From an uncultured Clostridium sp. (GTDB lineage Bacteria; Bacillota; Clostridia; Lachnospirales; Lachnospiraceae), in NCBI GenBank assembly GCA_900547035.1, contig URFM01000035.1, positions 1 to 39,758 of the forward strand: 39,758 nucleotides of DNA, given 5' to 3'. Of this stretch, positions 1 to 5,248 are shown one piece after another. A model generated the notes under the pieces. It was not told where the DNA came from and made no database searches. It saw only the letters and a list, made by a program, of their open reading frames with translations. The position numbers were made by a program, and so were the translations under genes. The stretch's first letter is position 1, and every line of letters begins with the position of its first letter.

Positions 1-500
1 TAAAAAAAATGGGAGGAATAATTCTCGTTGCAAGTCTAATAGTATGGGCCTTAGGTTATTTCCCTCATAATGAACAATTAAGCAATCAAGAACAAAAAGA
101 ACAAAGCTATATTGGAGTCATCGGGAAATCAATTGAACCTATATTCAGGGCACAAGGCTTCGACTGGAAACTTGACGTTAGTCTTGTAGCAGGAGTTGGC
201 GCAAAAGAAATCATAGCATCAACAATGGGTGTACTTTATGCCGATGACGATAATGTATCCAATGAATCTGAAAAATATCAAATTCTGAATAAAAAGATGC
301 AGACGGACGGAATAACTCCGCTCATTGCCTTTTCGTATTTGCTATTTGTATTGATTTATTTCCCTTGTATAGCAACAATTGCAGCAATAAAAAGCGAGAC
401 CGGTAGTTGGAAGTGGCCAATATTTACAATGGTTTATACAACATTTCTGGCATGGTGCGTTTCTGCATGCTGTTACCAAATAGGCAGCCTGATTTTATAG
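1..500 (+). CDS. feoB: FeoB ferrous iron transporter, C-terminal end (partial)
   Basis: The reading frame is already open at the left edge, so this is the last ~165 residues of a longer protein. It holds the GGIILVASLIVWALGYFP membrane segment, a short loop, the VSLVAGVGAKEIIASTMGVLY region typical of the FeoB gate/core domain, and two final hydrophobic segments. FeoB is an inner-membrane, GTPase-coupled Fe(II) importer; the GTPase domain would lie off the window. The wording of the C-terminus and the low GC resemble Bacteroidales FeoB rather than clostridial FeoB, and this is one reason to place the first ~3.9 kb in a different phylum from the rest. A rho-independent terminator follows 33 bp after the stop. 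The family call is firm; the taxon is inferred by eye. Confidence 0.88.
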   Translation, partial: KKMGGIILVASLIVWALGYFPHNEQLSNQEQKEQSYIGVIGKSIEPIFRAQGFDWKLDVSLVAGVGAKEIIASTMGVLYADDDNVSNESEKYQILNKKMQTDGITPLIAFSYLLFVLIYFPCIATIAAIKSETGSWKWPIFTMVYTTFLAWCVSACCYQIGSLIL

Positions 501-533
501 AAACTAAATAAGAGAAAAAGTATAAACAGACCA

Positions 534-567
534 ACCGCCTTAACATTTAATCAGATGTTAAGGCGGT
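534..567 (+). terminator. Intrinsic terminator after feoB
   Basis: A perfect 12-bp inverted repeat (ACCGCCTTAACA paired with TGTTAAGGCGGT) with a 10-nt loop, followed by the T-rich stretch TCTGTTT, 33 bp after the feoB stop codon. Confidence 0.85.
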
Positions 568-650
568 TCTGTTTAATGCCAATCAGACATAAAAGCAAAT
601 TGAATAATTCAAAAAAGTAAGAATAATGAAAAACAAAACAATTAAAAAGG

Positions 651-674
651 TAGTGTTTCACTGAGTGTGTCTGA
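651..674. repeat. IS256-type left terminal inverted repeat
   Basis: Begins TAGTGTTTCACTGAG and ends GTGTGTCTGA. It pairs with the reverse complement of 2148-2171 at 19 of 24 positions. Confidence 0.82.
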
Positions 675-837
675 GGCAAGTTTGCCTTAGAAGTGATGAT
701 GCAAAGTTAATAGACAATTTTGTATTTCATATCAAAAAAGCTAATTTTATGTTGTAGCTGGACGAGGAAATGGACTCTGTAGAGGAGCAACTCGTCAGCA
801 ACATGGTTACGCCTATACTGATAGCAAGAACTATCCG

Positions 838-866
838 GGAGTCGTCATGGTGGCGACTCCTTTTTT
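838..866 (+). terminator. Terminator hairpin inside the IS256 left end
   Basis: GGAGTCG (838-844), a 9-nt loop, CGACTCC (854-860), then six T residues. It is oriented to stop plus-strand transcription running into the 3' end of the leftward transposase gene. It may insulate the transposase from antisense read-through, or end a short plus-strand transcript from the 690-840 region. Confidence 0.7.
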
Positions 867-905
867 GCTTTCAGGCAGGCTTTTCTGCTAAAAAAAACTA
901 TTCCA

Positions 906-2063
906 TTAGTCAGGAAACAGAGTCTTGTCGCAGGTTATGTTGGGTAGCAGCCGGTCAAAAGCCTTGTGTTCCATGGCGACACTGCCCATGAGCGTCAGTA
1001 CTGATTCTTCGTTAGGCATGGCTGTACGCATTCTTGTCACTCTCCTGAAGTCCCGGTTGAGACGCTCGATCCAATTAGTGGTATATATCATGGACTGAAT
1101 CTCCGGAGCATAGTTCAAGTAAGTCATGTATGCCTTATAATCGGCGTTGTTACGCATGAGTTTGAACGCCCGGTAGTCTTTACCCCACCTCTCACACATA
1201 TCCTGCCATTTCTTCCATGCCATCTCAATGGTGTAATCGCGCTGTCCGGTACGGAATATATCACGTAGATCAGAAGCCAAGGCACCCTTGTCTCCATGAC
1301 TGACCTTGGCAAACATATTGCGTTTGAGATGGGTTACGCATCTCTGAAGCGGAGTACCGGGGAATTTCTCTCCCACAACGACATCAAGGCCCTTAATACC
1401 GTCTGCAACCATGAGCCCAATCTTTTGGACGCCCCTTTCTTTTAAGGTGTCAAAGATATCACTCCATCCTGTTGCGCTCTCTGTAGGAATATTGAATATA
1501 CCCAGTACATCACGGCGGCCTTCCTCTGTAACGGCCAATGCGACATAGAAAGCCTCACTGGATACCGAACGTTTACGGTGAATCTTAATATGCACACAGT
1601 CTACGAACATGACTGGGTAGTAACTCTCAAGACTGCGCTCCAGCCAGGCGTTTACCTGGGTACGAACGCTATCGACCATCCGGCTGATGCTGGACTTGGA
1701 ATAGTGCTGGCCGTAAAGCTGCTCAAAGACATCTCCAACCTGTTCTTGAGTAAGTCCTTTAGTATATAAGACTCCGGCCAACCGGTCACATTCCTCTTCC
1801 TGATTGCGAAGAATGGCAAGTATCCGGGGATGAAAGTTGCCATAACGGTCACGGGGTATACGGAATTCCAATTTTCTTCCTTGACCATAGGCATGCCCAA
1901 AACGATAGCCATTTCCCTTATTTTGAGGATTTTCATGCAGAAACTCACTGCGTTCTGCTACCATCATGCTTTCGAGCATGATTTCCATCAGGTCGTGTAG
2001 ACCATTTTCTTTCTCTGCATGCTTGCGCATGAGCTCAAAAATTTGTACTTTCGTGAAGTGCAT
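906..2063 (-). CDS. IS256-family (Mutator-type) transposase
   Basis: A 385-residue DDE transposase, close to the usual 390-400 for IS256. Visible family landmarks are the first Asp in PVMFVDCVHIKIHRK, the second Asp in GLMVADGIKGLDVVV, a CVTHLKRNM segment, and the late signature TNWIERLNRDFRRVTRMR with the catalytic Glu, followed by PNEES. I chose the ATG at 2063. The frame is open about 20 codons further upstream, but only from a TTG with no support. No strong Shine-Dalgarno precedes the start, as is usual in Bacteroidales. The gene looks intact, so the element may still be mobile. Confidence 0.9.
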   Translation of the reverse strand: MHFTKVQIFELMRKHAEKENGLHDLMEIMLESMMVAERSEFLHENPQNKGNGYRFGHAYGQGRKLEFRIPRDRYGNFHPRILAILRNQEEECDRLAGVLYTKGLTQEQVGDVFEQLYGQHYSKSSISRMVDSVRTQVNAWLERSLESYYPVMFVDCVHIKIHRKRSVSSEAFYVALAVTEEGRRDVLGIFNIPTESATGWSDIFDTLKERGVQKIGLMVADGIKGLDVVVGEKFPGTPLQRCVTHLKRNMFAKVSHGDKGALASDLRDIFRTGQRDYTIEMAWKKWQDMCERWGKDYRAFKLMRNNADYKAYMTYLNYAPEIQSMIYTTNWIERLNRDFRRVTRMRTAMPNEESVLTLMGSVAMEHKAFDRLLPNITCDKTLFPD

Positions 2064-2147
2064 AGTTTGTATATTTAGTGGTTTGGTCACTCCTAAATTA
2101 CAAACTTCAGGGCTGACACGCAAGGGTCGGCCCTTTTTTACTGCTTA

Positions 2148-2171
2148 TCAGACACACTTTTTGAGACAGTA
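2148..2171. repeat. IS256-type right terminal inverted repeat
   Basis: Partner of 651-674. The inner TCAGACACAC is identical, and divergence is confined to the outer half. Confidence 0.82.
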
Positions 2172-2390
2172 TCTGGAAACGAGTGTCTATCCCTCTCTAT
2201 ATCCTTTTCCCCTTGCAATACTGCATGACGGTCCAGTTCCGATTATTGTCGGAACAATGAACACTTATGTAAATTTCCTCTTCGAGATTAAAACTCAACC
2301 GGGTGTCCTACTCCGTCCGAAACGACAGCCACTTTGCGAAAACGGGATATAATCACCACAAATATATTGACCTTGTAACGGACGGTTATA
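2172..2390. other. Short spacer between the two insertion sequences, unassigned
   Basis: About 220 bp between the IS256 right end and the IS110 transposase stop codon. One plus-strand frame stays open from the IS edge to 2352 (about 60 codons, including LAILHDGPVPIIVGTMN). I do not recognise it as a known family, and it could be the tail of an interrupted gene or chance. The last few tens of bases should include the right end of the IS110 element, which has no terminal inverted repeat to mark it. Confidence 0.4.
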
Positions 2391-3548
2391 TCATGAGACA
2401 GCAGTTATGTTGGCTGCCGTAGAATGATCAGTCGGTTTGATATACTGAGTTTTCTGACTAAGTACATACCATATTGCAACAAGCATTTTTCTCGCAATAG
2501 CGACTTGCACTTTCATCTTGTTCTTTCTTCTTTCGATACATAGCCTGTATGAGAACTCTGCGAAGAATGAATTTTTCACACGTGCAGCTCCCCATGAACA
2601 TTCAATCATTGTTTTTCTTACAAACCTGTTACCATGTGTTATACCTCGTGCCTTGATTTTGCCTGCGCTTTCCTCGTTACGGGGTCTTAGCCCCACCCAT
2701 GACACCAGTTTCTTTGGTGTCTGGAAATGTTTCATGTCTGTTCCTATTTCTGCTATTATTGAGGTTGCGCTACGTTCTTTCACTCCCGGTATGGTCTGAA
2801 GGTTTTCAAGTTCTTCAGGGAACCACTCCATGCATAGTTCAGTCATCTTTTCCTGTGCCTCGTCCTTGTGTCGTTGCTGCAATTCAATCTCTTCTACAAG
2901 CTGGTTTATAATGTCTATGTCGGTCTCGTTAACCACTCCGGTAAGTGCTTTCACCAATGTTTCTCTGCCATGCCTGTTGATTGTTCTTCCATGCAGTTTC
3001 TTCACAAGGACTTCCGCATCTGTCACACCTTGGGATATAAGTTCCACTATTGAACGGTATCCTTTGGAGTCTGTTGTGGATATATAATTACTGATTCTGA
3101 TGTTGCACCTCTGGATGCATTGGTCAAGCTTGACCAGATTTCGGCTTATGGAAGCATTCAGGTCGAATATCCTTCTGTCATATTGACGCAGACGTTGAAT
3201 TTTCTCATCAGGGACAAAGCTTGATGCTATCAGTTCTTTACTCAGGCAAGTAGCTATCCATTCGGCATCCTTCACATCACTCTTTTTGCCGGGAAGCTGT
3301 TTTATAAAATAAGGGTTTACCAAATGAAGTTTAACTGACCCTTCAAGCACTCGCCATATGGGTATCCAGTAGATACTGGTACTCTCCATTGCACACTCTT
3401 CTACACCTTCAGAGACCATAAGGTCGCGAAGTGTGACCAACTCTTCGGTAAGAACTCCGAATTTATGCTGGATTTTTTCTCCATTAGCACACAGAATACA
3501 GCAAAAAACACTATCTTTGTGTACGTCAAGACCGCAGACTATCTTCAT
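2391..3548 (-). CDS. IS110-family transposase (RuvC-like DEDD plus Tnp20 domain)
   Basis: 385 residues. The N-terminal RuvC-like domain shows GLDVHKDSV (first Asp), CAMESTSIYW (Glu) and KSDVKDAEWIA (paired Asp). A coiled-coil stretch around residues 200-245 precedes the C-terminal Tnp20 domain, IPGVKERSATSIIAEIG, then SWVGLRPRNEESAGK with the expected catalytic Ser, and GNRFVRKTMIECSW. All key residues are present, so it should be active. IS110 recombinases use an element-encoded bridge RNA to choose donor and target. A 21-nt imperfect inverted copy of codons 2-8 lies 82 bp upstream of the matching coding segment and may sequester the translation start (see the separate entry). Confidence 0.92.
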   Translation of the reverse strand: MKIVCGLDVHKDSVFCCILCANGEKIQHKFGVLTEELVTLRDLMVSEGVEECAMESTSIYWIPIWRVLEGSVKLHLVNPYFIKQLPGKKSDVKDAEWIATCLSKELIASSFVPDEKIQRLRQYDRRIFDLNASISRNLVKLDQCIQRCNIRISNYISTTDSKGYRSIVELISQGVTDAEVLVKKLHGRTINRHGRETLVKALTGVVNETDIDIINQLVEEIELQQRHKDEAQEKMTELCMEWFPEELENLQTIPGVKERSATSIIAEIGTDMKHFQTPKKLVSWVGLRPRNEESAGKIKARGITHGNRFVRKTMIECSWGAARVKNSFFAEFSYRLCIERRKNKMKVQVAIARKMLVAIWYVLSQKTQYIKPTDHSTAANITAVS

Positions 3549-3647
3549 AGAAGTATTTTTTTATTGGGACACCAAGCCCGTTGGACATATGAGGATGGGG
3601 AAACCCTGTGACCTCGTTTTTACCACAAAGATAGTCGCGGTCTTGAC
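3525..3647 (-). repeat. Inverted repeat spanning the IS110 transposase start
   Basis: Reading the minus strand, the coding segment just after the ATG contains AAGATAGTCTGCGGTCTTGAC (given as + positions 3525-3545). An inverted partner lies at 3628-3647, differing by one missing base. In an mRNA begun upstream of 3650 the two arms would form a ~20-bp stem with one bulge immediately beside the start codon. Confidence 0.75.
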
Positions 3648-3670
3648 TTTCTTATCTACCGGGCGTAAAA
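3549..3670 (-). ncRNA. Candidate IS110 bridge RNA region
   Basis: The segment 5' of the transposase gene is non-coding and rich in small stem-loops on the minus strand (CCAA-CGGGC-TTGG, GGG-TTT-CCC), as expected for the transposase-proximal RNA of IS110 elements. I could not assign target- and donor-binding loops because the element ends are not certain. The call rests on position and family knowledge rather than on a matched fold. Confidence 0.4.
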
Positions 3671-3686
3671 AATCTGTTTTTTTATA

Positions 3687-3694
3687 TACCTTTG
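3687..3694 (+). promoter_or_regulatory. Bacteroidales-type -7 promoter element
   Basis: TACCTTTG matches the Bacteroidales sigma-ABfr -7 consensus TAnnTTTG, 112 bp upstream of the DprA-like start codon. No good -33 TTTG is visible at the right spacing, so this is moderate support only. The motif type is foreign to clostridia. Confidence 0.4.
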
Positions 3695-3805
3695 CATAAA
3701 TCTTAGTATAAGATAATCTGCATTTCGGCATAAAACCTTGACTAATTTTAGGCTTACTGCTTGGATTTATATTATAACCTTGAATTTGATAACAAAACGA
3801 AAAAC

Positions 3806-3940
3806 ATGGAAATAAGAAGTAAACTGGGCAACGAAAATATCATGCAGCTGCGAAAAATGGCATTTTTTTGCTCGAGAAAGGAGCCGTCTGGACTTCAGGC
3901 TGCTGTGGACAGATGGATAGCCACCCTGCAACACGGTTGT
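3806..3940 (+). pseudogene. DprA-like (Rossmann-fold DNA-processing) gene, 5' fragment
   Basis: From the ATG at 3806 the frame reads MEIRSKLGNENIMQLRKMAF then FCSRKEPSG, resembling the N-terminus of short DprA/Smf-like DNA-processing proteins common in Bacteroidales (opening as Met-x-Ile-x-Ser-Lys-x-Gly-Asn, followed by a FxCSR motif). Similarity fades around residues 40-45. After that the frame, open to 4186, is merely the antisense of the clostridial gene at 4106-4411. The gene is therefore cut off at a junction between about 3890 and 3960. The family call comes from memory of the N-terminal motif and is tentative; the truncation is clear from the context. Confidence 0.45.
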
Positions 3941-4100
3941 TTTCCTTGCTCTTATTCTACCATGCTGCCCCTATATCTGCAATTACATTATTCTATTTTC
4001 CCTGTCTGCTCTGGCAAAATGTCGCTTTTATCCCTCTGCCCTATAAATTCTCCCTTGAATAATTTTCAATGTCTCTGCTCCCCATTCCACAGGGGATTTT
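3890..4100. other. Junction between Bacteroidales-like and clostridial sequence
   Basis: Left of here: AT-rich DNA, weak ribosome binding sites, Bacteroides-type genes. Right of here: strong AGGAGG sites and clostridial genes. The change falls where the DprA-like frame loses sense, near 3930-3960. I see no integrase, inverted repeat or duplicated target at the seam. The stretch 3960-4078 contains no gene I can support. Confidence 0.6.
4079..4100 (+). terminator. Weak terminator-like hairpin
   Basis: TCCCC (4079-4083), an 8-nt loop and GGGGA (4092-4096) followed by T residues, oriented for plus-strand transcription and lying just past the stop of the leftward gene at 4106. Confidence 0.35.
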
Positions 4101-4105
4101 TCAGC

Positions 4106-4411
4106 TTAAACGCCGTCCTGCTGCCCTCTATTGAACCTTGCCGCCAGTTCGGCCCGCTGTTCCTCCGTCAATTGTCTTTCCTTTGACCTGATAGAAATAA
4201 GCCTTTTTGGGAATGTGTACCGCTTCGCCACAATCTCCCCTTGATAGGTTTCTACCCTTCCCGGCCTGAATTGTTCCGGGTTCTGCTGCACCAGCTTGTC
4301 CATTTTCCGAATCCATACAGGGTCAGCCGTGTAAATCTCCGCTGTACCCTCTGCCGCATTAAAGCCTATGGTTACTTCCTGTTCATACTTTGATTGATGA
4401 TATTTTCCCAT
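4106..4411 (-). CDS. Conserved-looking small protein of the phage-like element
   Basis: 101 residues starting MGKYHQSKYEQEVTIGF. I chose this ATG because AAGGAG sits 9 bases upstream; the frame continues open to 4591 but across repeat-rich DNA with no ribosome binding site. The product is soluble, with a helical C-terminus rich in charge (QLTEEQRAELAARF). A WIRKMDKL segment and a mid-region resembling an adaptor rather than an enzyme give no recognisable family. It is the last leftward gene of the accessory element before the junction, 400 bp from its nearest upstream neighbour. Function unknown. Confidence 0.6.
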   Translation of the reverse strand: MGKYHQSKYEQEVTIGFNAAEGTAEIYTADPVWIRKMDKLVQQNPEQFRPGRVETYQGEIVAKRYTFPKRLISIRSKERQLTEEQRAELAARFNRGQQDGV

Positions 4412-4813
4412 GCTCAAAATCTCCTTTTTCTCGGCGTTCGCTCCGGGTTCATCCCCTGCGCCCGTATCGTGTAAACTAATTCCTTTTTTATGCGCACTTT
4501 TGCGCATTTTCTCCCGCGCGTATCGTGTCCATAAACTCCTGATCCACTCCGTTTCCTGCTGCATAAAGGGCCTACCTGATAGAAGAAGCATTTGCCACTA
4601 ACCTCGTACTAAATTTTACTAAACATCTAAGTTTTACTAAGTTCCCGGCCCATTTGCAGAATATGTAAGGTTTTGTAAGGTTCTCATACCCGGAAAAGGC
4701 AGGTTTTGACAGGTTCTATATATCCAAATTTCCCCATTTCCCCACGCTCTACCCCGGAAATTTCTTAGGTTTTTTCAGGTTCCCCAGCCCGTTTCCTGCT
4801 GCTTTAGGGATAT
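4412..4813. other. 402-bp non-coding, repeat-rich interval
   Basis: No supported gene. It contains five copies of an AGGTT-type repeat (4609-4782), a 14-bp perfect direct repeat CCGTTTCCTGCTGC at 4549-4562 and 4789-4802 (exactly 240 bp apart, flanking the array), a CGTATCGTGT direct repeat at 4463-4472 and 4519-4528, and a perfect 7-bp hairpin ATGCGCA/TGCGCAT at 4490-4507. The density of repeats suggests a replication, partition or packaging site, not leader sequence alone. Confidence 0.6.
4609..4782. repeat. AGGTT-type repeat array (iteron-like)
   Basis: Four clear ~18-bp copies, each made of two AGGTT-like half-sites about one helical turn apart: TAAGTTTTACTAAGTTC (4628-4644), TAAGGTTTTGTAAGGTTC (4666-4683), GCAGGTTTTGACAGGTTC (4699-4716) and TTAGGTTTTTTCAGGTTC (4765-4782). 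A decayed fifth copy starts near 4609. All are in the same orientation at irregular spacing (19, 38, 33 and 66 bp). Direct repeats with helical-turn half-sites are typical of initiator or partition-protein binding; which protein binds here is not known. Confidence 0.6.
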
Positions 4814-5158
4814 TTAGGGGCAATCCGTAGGTTTCCGTAAGTCCTCCACACGGGCATGAGTATAACCAGTATGTGAAATGCACCTTATTTCCTCCCCTGG
4901 CTCTGGTATTCCTATCACCGTTTCTTCCCGGACGGGATAGAGCAAATTATATTCCTGAAGCATTTTCGCCAGCGTTTCCGCATTATTCGCATATAAGATA
5001 CTTCCCAACGGCTTGCTGTCCTGTCTATCCCGTGTCCGATGAAACATAACCATAGCAGAAAAGGCCCTGCGCTCCCTGTCCCATTCCACCGTGACAAATT
5101 CAATCCGCAGATATTTCCCCTTTGCATATTTTTGAGGTTCCAATACAACTTCCCTCAT
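4814..5158 (-). CDS. Hypothetical protein downstream of tape measure gene
   Basis: 114 residues, reading MREVVLEPQKYAKGKYLRIE. I prefer the ATG at 5158, with GGAAAGGCGG about 9 bases upstream; an in-frame TTG two codons earlier is possible. The sequence alternates beta-prone and charged stretches (FSAMVMFHRTRDRQDSKPLG, then AETLAKMLQEYNLL) with no family that I recognise. It follows the tape measure gene by 88 bp, the place of a distal tail protein in a normal siphophage, but it is far too short for one. A predicted antisense RNA promoter lies right on its start codon, so its leader is probably countertranscribed. Confidence 0.6.
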   Translation of the reverse strand: MREVVLEPQKYAKGKYLRIEFVTVEWDRERRAFSAMVMFHRTRDRQDSKPLGSILYANNAETLAKMLQEYNLLYPVREETVIGIPEPGEEIRCISHTGYTHARVEDLRKPTDCP

Positions 5159-5185
5159 TGACAAGCACCGCCTTTCCTGTATACT
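5158..5185 (+). promoter_or_regulatory. Strong plus-strand promoter over a leftward start codon
   Basis: Perfect -35 TTGACA (5158-5163), 16-bp spacer, -10 TATACT (5180-5185). The -35 touches the start codon of the leftward 114-residue gene. The only thing downstream on the plus strand is a short segment ending in a strong terminator, so the promoter seems to serve a small RNA. Confidence 0.65.
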
Positions 5186-5190
5186 AAAAG

Positions 5191-5248
5191 CAGTGCTTAC
5201 CCTCTGCCGTCTACCTACTCACTCCTAGTCGGCAGAGGGATATTTTTT
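5191..5248 (+). ncRNA. Predicted antisense small RNA 1 (about 57 nt)
   Basis: Expected to start about 5191 and to end at the T6 run 5243-5248. Most of it is a single hairpin: CCCTCTGCCG (5200-5209) pairs perfectly with CGGCAGAGGG (5230-5239), leaving a pyrimidine-rich 20-nt loop whose core is CCTACTCACTCC. It is complementary to the leader of the leftward 114-residue gene and reaches the stop codon of the tape measure gene. A strong promoter, a short transcript with one big stem and an exposed C/U loop match the build of counter-transcribed regulatory RNAs. Alternatively it is only a terminator with a fortuitous promoter. Confidence 0.5.

Larger units (their letters stand above)
651..2171 (-). 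mobile_element. IS256-family insertion sequence (about 1.52 kb)
   Basis: The element is bounded by 24-bp imperfect terminal inverted repeats (651-674 and 2148-2171, 19 of 24 positions identical, with GTGTGTCTGA identical at the inner side). It encloses one full-length Mutator-type transposase on the minus strand. About 230 bp between the left repeat and the transposase stop is non-coding and holds a plus-strand terminator. The flanks (ending TTAAAAAGG on the left, starting TCTGGAAAC on the right) show no 8-9 bp target duplication, although IS256 elements normally make one. The two flanks may therefore come from different loci, through inter-copy recombination or assembly through a repeated IS. 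Confidence 0.85.
2391..3670 (-). mobile_element. IS110-family insertion sequence, ends approximate
   Basis: The element is defined by an intact DEDD/serine transposase and its long upstream non-coding segment. IS110 members lack obvious terminal inverted repeats and target duplications, so both limits are estimates: the right end lies within a few tens of bases of 2391. The left end must lie before the Bacteroidales-type promoter near 3687, which appears to belong to the flanking gene. The transposase-proximal non-coding segment (3549 to about 3670) is where the IS110 group (as opposed to IS1111) carries its bridge RNA. Confidence 0.65.

Noticed and set aside
770..991. Short plus-strand open frame in the IS256 left end
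   Set aside because: No ribosome binding site, overlaps the transposase gene's 3' end and crosses the terminator hairpin. Composition does not look coding.
3940..4186. Continuation of the DprA-like frame
   Set aside because: The second part is the exact antisense of the clostridial gene at 4106-4411, and the product after about residue 45 has no DprA features.
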